Of a stretch of DNA of 12,537 nt, positions 1-9,587 are shown piece by piece (within the stretch, counting starts at the first letter, position 1; every line of letters starts with the position of its first letter). The notes under the pieces are model-generated. The model did not search any database, was not told the origin of the DNA, and saw only the letters and a program-made list of their open reading frames with translations. The stretch covers positions 1-12,537 of the forward strand of contig CALCZO010000197.1 in NCBI GenBank assembly GCA_937903315.1. The letters run 5' to 3'. Position numbers and translations under genes: made by a program. Source of the DNA: an uncultured Alphaproteobacteria bacterium. Lineage in GTDB: Bacteria; Pseudomonadota; Alphaproteobacteria; Rhizobiales; Beijerinckiaceae.

Positions 1-2243
<2,243 letters not shown>

Positions 2244-2262
2244 CCGGCGCCATCGCCAGCCA

Positions 2263-2294
2263 GCCGTCGCCCCTTCGCGGGCGGCGGCTTTTTT
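2263..2294 (+). terminator. Rho-independent terminator of acnA
   Basis: A GC-rich hairpin begins 19 bases after the acnA stop. Arms 2263-2272 and 2279-2288 pair over 10 bp with one G-U wobble and enclose a CUUCGC loop. A run of six T (2289-2294) follows directly. This is the classical intrinsic terminator layout and separates acnA from the next gene. Confidence 0.88.
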
Positions 2295-2387
2295 CCGGCG
2301 TGACGAACCCTACACCCTCTTGTGATTTTCGCCTGATGGCGGGATCGGCTAGGGACGTTGGGAAATCGCGCCACAAGCCGGACCTCG

Positions 2388-3125
2388 ATGATCTTCCGTC
2401 GCACCCTTCTCGTTCTCCTCGCTGCCGTGATCGGTGGCGCCGCCAGTGCCGGTCCGGTGCGGCGGGGCGAGCCGGTGCGCGCGGTGCTTGAACTGTTCAC
2501 CAGCCAGAGCTGTTCGGCCTGCCCGCCGGCCGACCGGCTGTTCCAGAGTCTGGCGCGCGAGGCCGACGTGCTGGCGCTGACCCTGCCGGTGACGATCTGG
2601 GATCATCTGGGCTGGAAGGACACGCTGGCCAAGACCGTGTTTTCCGAGCGGCAGAAGGATTATTGCCGCAGCCGCGGTGACCGCAACGTCTACACGCCGC
2701 AGGCCGTGGTCAATGGCATTGCCCACGTCCGTGGTTCCGATCTCGCCGCCATCGAGACGGCGCGCAAGGACACCGGCGCGCAGGACGGCGTGCTGTCGCT
2801 GTCACTCGGTCTCGAGCAGCAGGCCGGCCGCTGGCGGCTGGCCATCCCCGCAGCGTCGGTCAAGGGCCGGATCGTGCTGGTGACCTTCGACCGCAGCCAT
2901 ACCGTCAGCATCGCACGCGGCGAGAATTCGGGCCGCGAGATCCAGTACGCCAATGTCGTCACCGCGATGCGGGAGCTCGGCGCGTATGAAGGCGCGGCGC
3001 TGTCGCTCGATCTGCCCGGTGAGGTCGAGGCGGATCCGGTGCGGGGCTTTGCGGTCATCGTGCAGGATGGCGACGGACGCCGGCCCGGTGCGGTGCTCGG
3101 CGCTGTCGAGGCGCCGCGCCGGTGA
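2388..3125 (+). CDS. DUF1223 exported thioredoxin-fold protein
   Basis: This is a 245-residue protein of the DUF1223 family, whose members have a thioredoxin-like fold and no firmly assigned biochemical role. The ATG at 2388 is preferred over an upstream in-frame TTG at 2358 because it starts directly with a Sec signal peptide: MIFRR, a hydrophobic core, and a likely cleavage after AASA (residue 21). It also has a GGA five bases upstream. The mature part opens with the family signature LELFTSQSCSACPPAD, with a CxxC pair at C42/C45 that could be redox-active. Further conserved stretches are IWDHLGWKDTLA and NVYTPQAVVNG. Inference: a periplasmic thiol or redox protein. It sits behind acnA on the same strand but after a strong terminator, so it probably has its own promoter. 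No fold neighbour or partner in the window explains its job. Confidence 0.9.
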   Translation: MIFRRTLLVLLAAVIGGAASAGPVRRGEPVRAVLELFTSQSCSACPPADRLFQSLAREADVLALTLPVTIWDHLGWKDTLAKTVFSERQKDYCRSRGDRNVYTPQAVVNGIAHVRGSDLAAIETARKDTGAQDGVLSLSLGLEQQAGRWRLAIPAASVKGRIVLVTFDRSHTVSIARGENSGREIQYANVVTAMRELGAYEGAALSLDLPGEVEADPVRGFAVIVQDGDGRRPGAVLGAVEAPRR

Positions 3126-3219
3126 TGCGCGGGCACAATGCCGGTCCGTGAATTCGGGCTGACGTGAGCCCGGTCAGCGGTTAAGAACAACCATCCCAGC
3201 CGTTGCCGGATTCTGCCCC

Positions 3220-3861
3220 ATGACCTTTCTGCCCGATCTTTCGGTCTTCCTGTCCTACACGCTGGCCTGCTTCGTGCTGTTCATCACGCCGGGGCCGGAC
3301 ATGAGCCTGTTTCTGGCCAAGACCGTACAGGGCGGGCGCTGGGCCGGCATCGCCTCGATGGCCGGCGCGCTGACCGGGGCCTGTGTGCACACGCTGGCCG
3401 CCGCCCTCGGGCTCTCGGCGATCATTGCCGCCTCCGCCACCGCGTTCACGGTGCTGAAGGTCTTCGGCGCGCTCTATCTGCTCTATCTGGCGTGGGATGC
3501 GCTGAAGAACGGCTCGTCGCTCAATATCCGCGATGAGGCGCGCCAGCCGCTCGATCTGAAAAAGACATTCCTGCTTGGCCTCGGCGTCAATCTCGCCAAT
3601 CCGAAGGTGATCCTGTTCTTCATCACCTTCCTGCCGCAGTTTGTTGCCGCAACCGATCCTCATGTGACCGGCAAGCTGCTGTTCCTCGGGGTCTATTTCA
3701 TCGTCTTTTCGATTCCTCTGGCGATCGCGATGATCCTCGTCGCCGAGCGGCTGATCGACGGGCTGAAGGCGCGGCCGAAGGTGATGCGGCTGATCGACTA
3801 CATCTTCGCCTCGGTGTTCGGTGCCTTTGCCGTCACGATCCTGACGACGCAGGGGCGGTGA
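3220..3861 (+). CDS. LysE/RhtB-family amino-acid (or metabolite) exporter
   Basis: This 213-residue, very hydrophobic protein has the usual size and about six predicted membrane helices of the LysE/RhtB superfamily, inner-membrane exporters of amino acids and related metabolites. Family features are ITPGPDMSLFLAKTVQGGR near residue 22, a GALTGACVHTLAAALGLS helix, the LKVFGALYLLYLAWDALK helix, the short charged stretch after it, and LGLGVNLANPKVILFFITFLPQF in the second half, containing the conserved NPK. The substrate cannot be read from the sequence. The ATG at 3220 has only a weak GGA nine bases upstream. The gene stops 20 bp from the stop codon of convergent rlmN, so both transcripts probably overlap at their 3' ends. 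No adjacent LysR-type regulator, a common partner of lysE, is present. Confidence 0.92.
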   Translation: MTFLPDLSVFLSYTLACFVLFITPGPDMSLFLAKTVQGGRWAGIASMAGALTGACVHTLAAALGLSAIIAASATAFTVLKVFGALYLLYLAWDALKNGSSLNIRDEARQPLDLKKTFLLGLGVNLANPKVILFFITFLPQFVAATDPHVTGKLLFLGVYFIVFSIPLAIAMILVAERLIDGLKARPKVMRLIDYIFASVFGAFAVTILTTQGR

Positions 3862-3881
3862 CCGCCTGATCGGACACTGCT

Positions 3882-5114
3882 CTAGTCGGCACCGAGCGCG
3901 AGCTGTTCCTCCAGCATCATCCGGGCGCGGGCGCGCAGCTTTTCCGTCTCGCTCTTCAACTGGCCGCAGGCGGCAAGGATGTCGCGGCCGCGCGGCGTGC
4001 GGATCGGCGAGGAATAGCCGGCATCGAAAACGATCTGGGAAAACCGTTCGATCGTATCCCAATCGGAGCATTCATAGATCGTCCCGGGCCACGGATTGAA
4101 CGGGATCAGGTTGATCTTGGCCGGAATGCCCTTCAGCAGACGGACCAGTGCCCGGGCCTCGGCGGGGCTGTCGTTGACGCCCTTGAGCATGACGTATTCA
4201 AACGTGATCCGGCGGGCATTGGTCAGGCCCGGATAGGTGCGGCAGGCTTCCATCAGCGCGGCGATCGGGTATTTCTTGTTGATCGGCACCAGTTTGTCGC
4301 GCAGCGCATCGTTGGTCGCGTGCAGGGAAATCGCCAGCATGGCGTTGGCCGCCGCGCCGAGCCGTGTGATCTCCGGCACGACGCCGGAGGTCGAGACCGT
4401 GATGCGGCGGCGCGACAGTTGCAGCCCCTCGGGATCAGTCAGCACGCCGATGGCGTTGATCACCGCATCCGTATTGTAGAGCGGCTCGCCCATTCCCATG
4501 AACACGATGTTCGAGACGAACCGCCCGCCGTCGGTCGGCACGAAGGCGCCGTCGGGCGGCGTGCGGCCGGGATAGTCGTTGAGCCGGTCGCGGGCGACGA
4601 CGACCTGCGCCGCGATCTCGGCGGCTGACAGGTTGCGGACAAGCCGCTGGGTGCCGGTGTGGCAGAAGGTGCAGGTCAGCGTGCAGCCGACCTGGCTGGA
4701 CACGCACAGCGTGCCGCGGTCCTGTTCGGGGATATAGACGCATTCGATCTCGGCGCCCTTGTCGAGCGGGCCGGTCGGCGGCATGCGCAACAGCCACTTG
4801 CGGGTGCCATCGGTCGAAACCTGCTCGGAGACGATCTCGGGCCGGGCCAGCGTGAACTGGTCGGCCAGCAGGGTGCGCAACGCCTTGCCGACGTTGGTCA
4901 TCTCTGAAAAATCGCTGATCCCGCGCACATAGAGCCAGTGCCAGACCTGTGCCACCCGCATCCGGATTTCCCTGGCCGGAATGCCGAGCGCGGCAAGACG
5001 CTCGCCGATCTCGGCGCGGGTCAGCCCGACAAGCGAGGGGCGACGGTCGGCTCCGATGAGGGCGACGGGTGCGGTGCTTTCGGCGGTTTTCTCAAGGCTC
5101 TGAACGCTGCTCAT
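3882..5114 (-). CDS. rlmN: RlmN, dual-specificity 23S rRNA A2503 / tRNA A37 C2-methyltransferase
   Basis: RlmN is a radical-SAM enzyme that methylates C2 of adenosine 2503 in 23S rRNA and adenosine 37 in some tRNAs, helping translation accuracy. The 410-residue product has the iron-sulfur motif CxxxCxxC in GCTLTCTFCHTGTQ (C144, C148, C151), preceded by CVSSQVG (C137, matching the catalytic C118 of the E. coli enzyme). It also has VFMGMGEPLYN, RRITVSTSGVVPEI, AISLHATND, FEYVMLKGVND, and a C-terminal AACGQL whose cysteine (about 383) matches the methyl-carrying C355. All catalytic residues are there. An N-terminal extension of about 25 residues is common in alphaproteobacteria. The ATG (5112-5114) has an AAGGG Shine-Dalgarno six bases upstream. 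It lies 63 bp downstream of the IalB-family gene on the same strand, an arrangement seen in other Rhizobiales, so co-transcription is plausible. Confidence 0.98.
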   Translation of the reverse strand: MSSVQSLEKTAESTAPVALIGADRRPSLVGLTRAEIGERLAALGIPAREIRMRVAQVWHWLYVRGISDFSEMTNVGKALRTLLADQFTLARPEIVSEQVSTDGTRKWLLRMPPTGPLDKGAEIECVYIPEQDRGTLCVSSQVGCTLTCTFCHTGTQRLVRNLSAAEIAAQVVVARDRLNDYPGRTPPDGAFVPTDGGRFVSNIVFMGMGEPLYNTDAVINAIGVLTDPEGLQLSRRRITVSTSGVVPEITRLGAAANAMLAISLHATNDALRDKLVPINKKYPIAALMEACRTYPGLTNARRITFEYVMLKGVNDSPAEARALVRLLKGIPAKINLIPFNPWPGTIYECSDWDTIERFSQIVFDAGYSSPIRTPRGRDILAACGQLKSETEKLRARARMMLEEQLALGAD

Positions 5115-5177
5115 CTGGCGCCCTTAGCATGAAAGCGCCTGCCTTGTCAGCGTCTTCGCCCTGACCGGCCAGCGACC

Positions 5178-5783
5178 TCAGGGACATTCCTTCTGGGCGC
5201 GGTCGAGCGCCTGGTTGAGACCCGACAGGGAATAGCGGTCGGTTGTCTCGTTGCCCTTGCCGGAGGTTGCCTTGATGGTCATGGCGCTGGCCTTTTTCAT
5301 CGCCTCGATGAGCGGGGCTTCCTCGGCCGGGTTCTTGAGCCAGCCGCTCTTGTCCTTGGTCAGCATCACATAGCTGGCATTGCCGATGCCGACGCTGGCC
5401 GGTCCGCCGGTTTTGAGCGGGAAGCCCATGATGACCGAAAACTCATTGCGCGCCCCATCGCCGGGGCGGTTGGAGATGAAGACATAGGCCGGATCGCGCG
5501 TCAGCCCCTTGGGCAGACGGTCCTTGGGCTGGGACAGGGCATAGCAGACCTTCGTCTTGTCCTTGCCCGAGGTATAGGCGCCCCAGTCGCCATAGGTGGC
5601 GATGAGGAAGGTGCCGGCGGGCGCCGCAGCCTTGGCCGCATCAGACGCCCTGCCCTTGGCGGGCTCCGCCTTCTTGGCCTTTGCCGCAGGTTCCTTCTTC
5701 TTGCTCGCCTGTGCGGCGGCAGGGCTGGCCGCCAGCCCGAGCGTGGCGACGATGGACAGGACGACGATCGGTTTGAGCAACAT
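5178..5783 (-). CDS. Invasion-associated locus B (IalB) family periplasmic protein
   Basis: This 201-residue protein starts with a Sec signal peptide (MLLKPIVVLSIVATLGLAAS, probable cleavage after AQA at residue 26). A Lys/Ala-rich, probably unstructured stretch runs to about residue 55, followed by an IalB-type domain to the end. Domain features are TFLIATYGDWGAYTSG, KVCYALSQPKD, DPAYVFISNRPGDGARNEFS and SRYSL-like DRYSLSGLNQALD. A cysteine in the KVCYA stretch and one near the C-terminus (KECP) could form a disulfide. The family is named after a Bartonella invasion factor but is widespread in free-living alphaproteobacteria, where its role is unknown, so the name should not be read as virulence. 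The gene probably leads a two-gene unit with rlmN. Its Shine-Dalgarno sequence is weak. Confidence 0.85.
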   Translation of the reverse strand: MLLKPIVVLSIVATLGLAASPAAAQASKKKEPAAKAKKAEPAKGRASDAAKAAAPAGTFLIATYGDWGAYTSGKDKTKVCYALSQPKDRLPKGLTRDPAYVFISNRPGDGARNEFSVIMGFPLKTGGPASVGIGNASYVMLTKDKSGWLKNPAEEAPLIEAMKKASAMTIKATSGKGNETTDRYSLSGLNQALDRAQKECP

Positions 5784-5883
5784 CGGGCAACCCGTGAGTA
5801 AGGCGGGGCGCTAGGGCCCTACAAGATGATTCGTTTTAGCCGAGGTTGCCGCAATGGCCAAATCACCCCGCGACGACCGGCGC

Positions 5884-5922
5884 GTTCGGCGGCGCCCGGA
5901 GGCCGTCCGCGGGCCGCCGAAC
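5884..5922 (-). terminator. Long hairpin between the DUF1232 and IalB-family genes, possible terminator
   Basis: GTTCGGCGGC (5884-5893) and GCCGCCGAAC (5913-5922) are a perfect 10 bp inverted repeat, with a partly self-complementary 19-base interior. It begins 29 bases after the DUF1232 stop on the minus strand. No T-run follows on either strand, so it is not a canonical intrinsic terminator. It could be a transcript 3'-end stabiliser or attenuator between the two genes. Confidence 0.4.
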
Positions 5923-5951
5923 ACCGGTTCGACAAGCGTTTCACCTTCCGG

Positions 5952-6332
5952 TCAGTCAAAACTGTCGAGTGTCTCGCGGGCCTTGCGGCGGTGCAGGTCG
6001 CTGATCGAGCCGCGGACCGCAGCGACGGCCGCGGCGAGCACGGCGGCATCGTCGCCGAAGCCGAACAGTGGCAGAAGGTCGGGAACGGCATCGATCGGCA
6101 GGACAAAATAGGCCAGCGCGGCCAGCACGATCAGCTTGACGCGGGTATCGGTCATCGGATCACGGGCACAAAAGTACAGCGCCAGCGCGTCCTCGGCGAA
6201 CGGAATGCGCCGGGCGACACGCCGGACGAGCGCGAGAACGTCGGCCAACAGGCCGCTTTCATCGCGTGTGGCGCGGCGAATGGCGTCCATTTCCGCCTTG
6301 CTGAACGGTTTGCCGAGATTGTCGAAGGTCAT
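5952..6332 (-). CDS. YkvA-like DUF1232 small membrane-associated protein
   Basis: This 126-residue protein carries a DUF1232 (YkvA) domain at about residues 45-100. The diagnostic stretch is LAALAYFVLPIDAVPDLLPL followed by GFGDDAAVLAAAVAAV, giving two short hydrophobic segments around a conserved PxDxxPD-type turn. It is cytoplasmic or inner-membrane associated. Family function is not established. The ATG has a strong GGGAGG Shine-Dalgarno about seven bases upstream. It lies 85 bp downstream of the glycosyltransferase on the same strand and is separated from the IalB-family gene by a hairpin and 168 bp, so it may be a single-gene unit or the tail of the glycosyltransferase transcript. Confidence 0.88.
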   Translation of the reverse strand: MTFDNLGKPFSKAEMDAIRRATRDESGLLADVLALVRRVARRIPFAEDALALYFCARDPMTDTRVKLIVLAALAYFVLPIDAVPDLLPLFGFGDDAAVLAAAVAAVRGSISDLHRRKARETLDSFD

Positions 6333-6417
6333 CCCCGAGCCTCCCCCAGATTGACGGCTGAGCGTTCTGACCGACGATTATGGCGCAGGAAGGGCAGAGC
6401 CAGCGCGGCAACTCGGG

Positions 6418-7650
6418 TCATGAACTTCCGGCGACGCTTTCGAAAAAGCGGCACATCTGCGGCAAGCAGATTGTTTTGAGATCATAACGGCTTACGATAG
6501 TGTCACGGGCCTTTCGCCGCACCGGATTGTAGCGGCCGGGCTTGCGCAGGGCGGTGACGATGGCATCGGCCAACGCGTCGGAATCGAAGAAATCGACCAG
6601 AACACCGTTCTTGCCGTGCTCGATGACCTCCTCGACCGGCGGGGTTTTCGAGCCGATGACGAGACACCCGGCGGCCATCGATTCCAGCATCGACCACGAC
6701 AGCACGAAGGGATAGGTCAGGTAGACATGCGCCATCGAGACCTGAAGCAGGCTCAGGTAGGTCTGATAGGGCACGCGGCCGACGAAATGGATGCGGCTCA
6801 TGTCGAGATCAGCCTTGACCTCATCAAGGAAGATCGACTTCCAGGTCTTGCCTTCCGGCGGGTTGCGGCCATACGAAACGCCGTCCGCGCCGATGATCAC
6901 GACATGGGCATTGGGTCGCAGTTTCTGGATTTTCTTCAATGATCGCATGAAGATATGGTAGCCCCGATAAGGCTCCAGATTGCGTGAGACGAAGGTGACG
7001 ACCTCGTCGCCCGGCTTGAAGATCAGCCGATCGGGACCGAGCGAGACGCGGCAGTCCGCATCGGGGCGGATCGCCGCGGTATCGATCCCGTCGTGAATGA
7101 CCTCGATATGCGCGCGCATATGCTCGGGAAAGCCGTCGCGCTGCCAGTAGGTCGGGGCGAGACCGCGGTCAGCATAGGCGAGCGCGGTGAACATCACGGT
7201 ATTCTTGGCGGCGGTGTTGAACTGGGCGCGGATCGCCGGCTTGCCGAACTCGGGGTCGAAATCGGTATCGGCTCCGTGTGTGCGATAGCAGAACTCGGCG
7301 TAGAGGATGGATTTTGCCTTCGGCCAGATTTCCTTGAGAAACAGGCTTTCGCCCCAGCCGCCGTGCCCGGCGATCAGATCCGGCTCGAACCCGCGTTTCT
7401 TGAGTTCCAGCGCTGCCACGGCGACAGCTTCGGCACGCATGACCCGCTCCTCAAAATGACTGGCAAATGGCGCAGGATGCGGCGTCGGAAACACCGGTTG
7501 CTTGAAACCGTAGGCGGCTGTGGTGACAAAATCCTTCTTGGGGTTGGTCTGATCGCGGATGGCGACGACCTCATGACCCTCGCGCTGATAATGACGCGCG
7601 ACATGCACCCATTGGCCGGGAAAATTCTGATGGACAAACAACAATCGCAT
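6418..7650 (-). CDS. Glycosyltransferase family 4 protein
   Basis: This 410-residue cytoplasmic protein has the two-Rossmann-domain GT-B layout of retaining GT4 enzymes, which move a sugar from an activated donor to a glycan, lipid or protein acceptor. The N-terminal half (1-190) begins MRLLFVHQNFPGQWVHVARH and contains HGGWGESLFLKEIWP. The second half (about 205-395) shows VTFVSRNLEPYRGYHIFMRS, HVVIIGADGVSYG, HFVGRVPYQTYLSLL and SWSMLESMAAGCLVIG. The position of the first Glu of the classical EX7E motif is Phe315, while the second (Glu323) is kept; I recall this as a trait of this subfamily rather than a defect. The ATG has AGGA six bases upstream. Donor and acceptor cannot be told. It is divergent from the TPR/GT9/DUF6165 gene, and both lie beside a putative secreted adhesin locus, suggesting surface glycan synthesis or protein glycosylation (inference). 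Confidence 0.92.
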   Translation of the reverse strand: MRLLFVHQNFPGQWVHVARHYQREGHEVVAIRDQTNPKKDFVTTAAYGFKQPVFPTPHPAPFASHFEERVMRAEAVAVAALELKKRGFEPDLIAGHGGWGESLFLKEIWPKAKSILYAEFCYRTHGADTDFDPEFGKPAIRAQFNTAAKNTVMFTALAYADRGLAPTYWQRDGFPEHMRAHIEVIHDGIDTAAIRPDADCRVSLGPDRLIFKPGDEVVTFVSRNLEPYRGYHIFMRSLKKIQKLRPNAHVVIIGADGVSYGRNPPEGKTWKSIFLDEVKADLDMSRIHFVGRVPYQTYLSLLQVSMAHVYLTYPFVLSWSMLESMAAGCLVIGSKTPPVEEVIEHGKNGVLVDFFDSDALADAIVTALRKPGRYNPVRRKARDTIVSRYDLKTICLPQMCRFFESVAGSS

Positions 7651-7780
7651 CGGGCGTCCTGATCGGGTTCAACAATGGTCTGAATTTACAAACTGTTAAC
7701 CAGTTTCCTGCTGAGGTGGTCGCAACAGGACCGGACGAACCGGACCTTAGCCGAGCAACCTGATTCGGGCGAGCCTTGAC
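7651..7780. promoter_or_regulatory. Divergent promoter region with an inverted repeat
   Basis: These 130 bp separate two divergent glycosyltransferase-type genes and must hold promoters for both. Near the middle is the perfect inverted repeat AAACTG-TTAAC-CAGTTT (7690-7706), a plausible operator that could couple both genes. No convincing -35/-10 pair was found on either strand. Confidence 0.5.
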
Positions 7781-9334
7781 ATGACCGGACAAGCAGCAGC
7801 GGTACAGCCTTCGGATGGTCTTGAACCGATCCCGTCCGGCGAGATCAGGCGACTGATCCGCGAGGCCAATACGCGGCGCGAAACCGGCGACTTTTCCGGC
7901 GCGCAGGCGATCTACCGCGCCGTACTGGCGGAACGGCCGGATGACGTCTATGCAAAAATCGGCCTGATGCGGACATATTTCTACCGCGAGGACTGGGCGA
8001 ACGCCTGGCCGGCGCTGGATATCCGGTTCCGGTTCATGGACAGTCCGCCGGCCGTCACCGTGCGCAATGCGGCCGGCGAGAGCATCGCCAAGCCGCGGTG
8101 GACCGGCGGGCCGGCGCCACGGTCCCTGCTGGTGCTTGACGAGCAGGGCATGGGCGACACCCTGCAGTTCATGCGGTTCCTGCCGCAACTGGCGGCGCAG
8201 GGCACCGAAATCACCTTCGTTACCCACAGGCGGCTGTTCGCCCTGATCCGCAGCATGGGGGCGCCGCTGACGCTCAGGGCCATGGATGTGCCCGGACAGG
8301 TGGCCGGGATCGACAGCTGGACGCCGCTGCTCAACCTGCCCGGCGCCATGGGGCTTGCCAGCAAGGACCTCGGCATGGCTGCGCCGTACATCGCGGCCGA
8401 ACCCGAGCGGATCGAACGCTGGCGCGCCTGGCTTGGCCGCGACGGGTTCCGTGTCGGCCTCTGCTGGCAGGGCAATCCCAAGGCTCCGGTGGATGCAGGC
8501 CGCTCGGCAACGCTGGCTGCGTTCGCGCCGCTGGCCTGCCTGCCCGGCGTGCGCCTGATCAGCCTCCAGCATGGCGCGACCCGGGACACCTTTGATGCCG
8601 TACCGTTCGGCCGCCGGATCGAACAGCCAGGCCCCGATTTCGACAGCGGTTCCGACGCCTTCCTCGACACAGCGGCGCTGATCATGAGCCTTGATCTGGT
8701 CGTTACCGTCGACACGGCGGTGGCCCATGTCGCTGCCGCGCTCGGCAAGCCGGTGATCATCGCGCTGCAGGCGCTGGATGCCGACTGGCGCTGGATTCCC
8801 GGCCAGTCGCAGACGCGCTGGTATCCTTCGGCGACGCTGATCCGCCAGCAGCAGCAGGGCGACTGGTGGAGCGCGTTCACGGCGATTGCTGCCGAGGTCC
8901 GCCTCAGGGCCGAGCGGCGGCAGGCCGGCGGGGTGCAGCCGATGACGCCGGTCTCGGTCGGCGAACTGGTCGACAAGCTGGCCATTCTGGCCATCAAATG
9001 CGAACGGATCGCCGATCCGGTCAAAAAGGCAAATGTCGCGCGTGAACATGCCAGCCTGGCGGCCGTCTGTGCGGAACACGGGCTGCTGGGGGCGGATGTG
9101 CAGCCTCTGTTCGCGGACCTGCGGCAGGTCAACGAAGAGCTGTGGGAGATTGAGGACGAAATCCGCGTCCTCGAAAGCCGGAAGGATTTCGGCGACCGGT
9201 TCATCGCGCTGGCCCGGGCGGTCTATATCACCAACGACCGTCGCGCCGCGCTGAAGAGCCGCTTCAACGCAATGTGCGGGTCCGCTCTCAGGGAAGAGAA
9301 GTCCTACGCTGATTATCAAGCGCAGACGCTATGA
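7781..9334 (+). CDS. TPR - GT9-like glycosyltransferase - DUF6165 fusion protein
   Basis: This 517-residue soluble protein has three parts. Residues about 22-85 look like TPR helices (ETGDFSGAQAIYRAVLAERP, then YFYREDWANAWPALDIRF). Residues about 90-375 match the heptosyltransferase-like (GT9) domain often attached to TPRs: LDEQGMGDTLQFMRFLPQL (119-137), FRVGLCWQGNP (223-233) and SLDLVVTVDTAVAHVAAALG (303-322). Residues 388-517 match DUF6165: VSVGELVDKLAILAIKCERI, VNEELWEIEDEIR and ARAVYITNDRRAALKSRFN. The DUF6165 part starts with its own Met388 and has the size of stand-alone members (about 130 aa), so this looks like a gene fusion. ATG at 7781 has only a weak GGGCGAG upstream. Function is inferred: sugar transfer in surface glycan or glycoprotein synthesis. 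The role of DUF6165 is unknown to me. It shares the divergent promoter with the GT4 gene and is followed by an AT-rich gap and the outer-membrane factor. Confidence 0.85.
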   Translation: MTGQAAAVQPSDGLEPIPSGEIRRLIREANTRRETGDFSGAQAIYRAVLAERPDDVYAKIGLMRTYFYREDWANAWPALDIRFRFMDSPPAVTVRNAAGESIAKPRWTGGPAPRSLLVLDEQGMGDTLQFMRFLPQLAAQGTEITFVTHRRLFALIRSMGAPLTLRAMDVPGQVAGIDSWTPLLNLPGAMGLASKDLGMAAPYIAAEPERIERWRAWLGRDGFRVGLCWQGNPKAPVDAGRSATLAAFAPLACLPGVRLISLQHGATRDTFDAVPFGRRIEQPGPDFDSGSDAFLDTAALIMSLDLVVTVDTAVAHVAAALGKPVIIALQALDADWRWIPGQSQTRWYPSATLIRQQQQGDWWSAFTAIAAEVRLRAERRQAGGVQPMTPVSVGELVDKLAILAIKCERIADPVKKANVAREHASLAAVCAEHGLLGADVQPLFADLRQVNEELWEIEDEIRVLESRKDFGDRFIALARAVYITNDRRAALKSRFNAMCGSALREEKSYADYQAQTL

Positions 9335-9587
9335 TCAGCGTTTTGGCTATTACTTGTGTATTGGACCGAAAGCTCGGCGCGTTATCAATATTTTAACAAT
9401 TATTAATAAATAACTCTGTTCCAAAATTGAACAATTGACAACTTTAATCAAGCAAAATGGTTAATTGCCATTAACAGAGTTTTCCGCGATTGCCGGAATT
9501 TGTTAAAATTCAAAACGCCGCTTACCGATTCTTAACTGTAAATCGCGTTATCTGTCTGCAGTTAAGTTGGCTTTCATGCGTTGAATC
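9335..9587 (+). promoter_or_regulatory. AT-rich control region upstream of the outer-membrane factor gene
   Basis: There is no gene here. Bases 9381-9480 have about 24% GC by hand count, far below the surrounding coding DNA. The stretch contains a perfect -35-like TTGACA (9435-9440), though the best matching -10 (GTTAAT, 9460-9465) is 19 bases away, which is long. It also has six TTAA tetranucleotides, the inverted repeat GTTAAT-TGCC-ATTAAC (9460-9475) and a long-range 9 bp inverted repeat. Two GANTC sites (9527, 9583) are present. It probably holds the promoter of the downstream gene and binding sites for a regulator that prefers AT-rich DNA. Confidence 0.6.
9412..9481. repeat. Nine-base perfect inverted repeat spanning 70 bp
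   Basis: AACTCTGTT (9412-9420) is exactly complementary to AACAGAGTT (9473-9481), separated by 52 bases that include the TTGACA element. The right arm overlaps the smaller palindrome GTTAAT-TGCC-ATTAAC (9460-9475). It may be paired operator half-sites for a looping regulator, or an RNA stem if transcription starts upstream. Confidence 0.6.

Noticed and set aside
3155..3172. CGGGCT...AGCCCG inverted repeat between the DUF1223 and LysE-type genes as a terminator
   Set aside because: Only 6 bp of stem and no T-run follow; support is too weak to call.
5854..6111. A small + strand frame starting ATGGCCAAATC upstream of the DUF1232 3' end
   Set aside because: It is Arg/Ser-rich, has no convincing Shine-Dalgarno and runs antisense into the DUF1232 coding region.
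7776..7781. Perfect TTGACA -35 sequence
   Set aside because: It overlaps the ATG of the TPR/GT9/DUF6165 gene and has no -10 at proper spacing, so it cannot drive that gene.
7571..9319. A 582-codon open frame on the minus strand
   Set aside because: It is antisense to the TPR/GT9/DUF6165 gene and runs into the GT4 gene. Its product is Arg/Gln/Pro-rich with no motifs, so it is a GC shadow.
9393..9475. TTAA pairs at 9393/9403 and 9461/9471 as CtrA boxes
   Set aside because: Both pairs are separated by six, not seven, bases. They do not meet the consensus and are likely by-products of AT-rich sequence.
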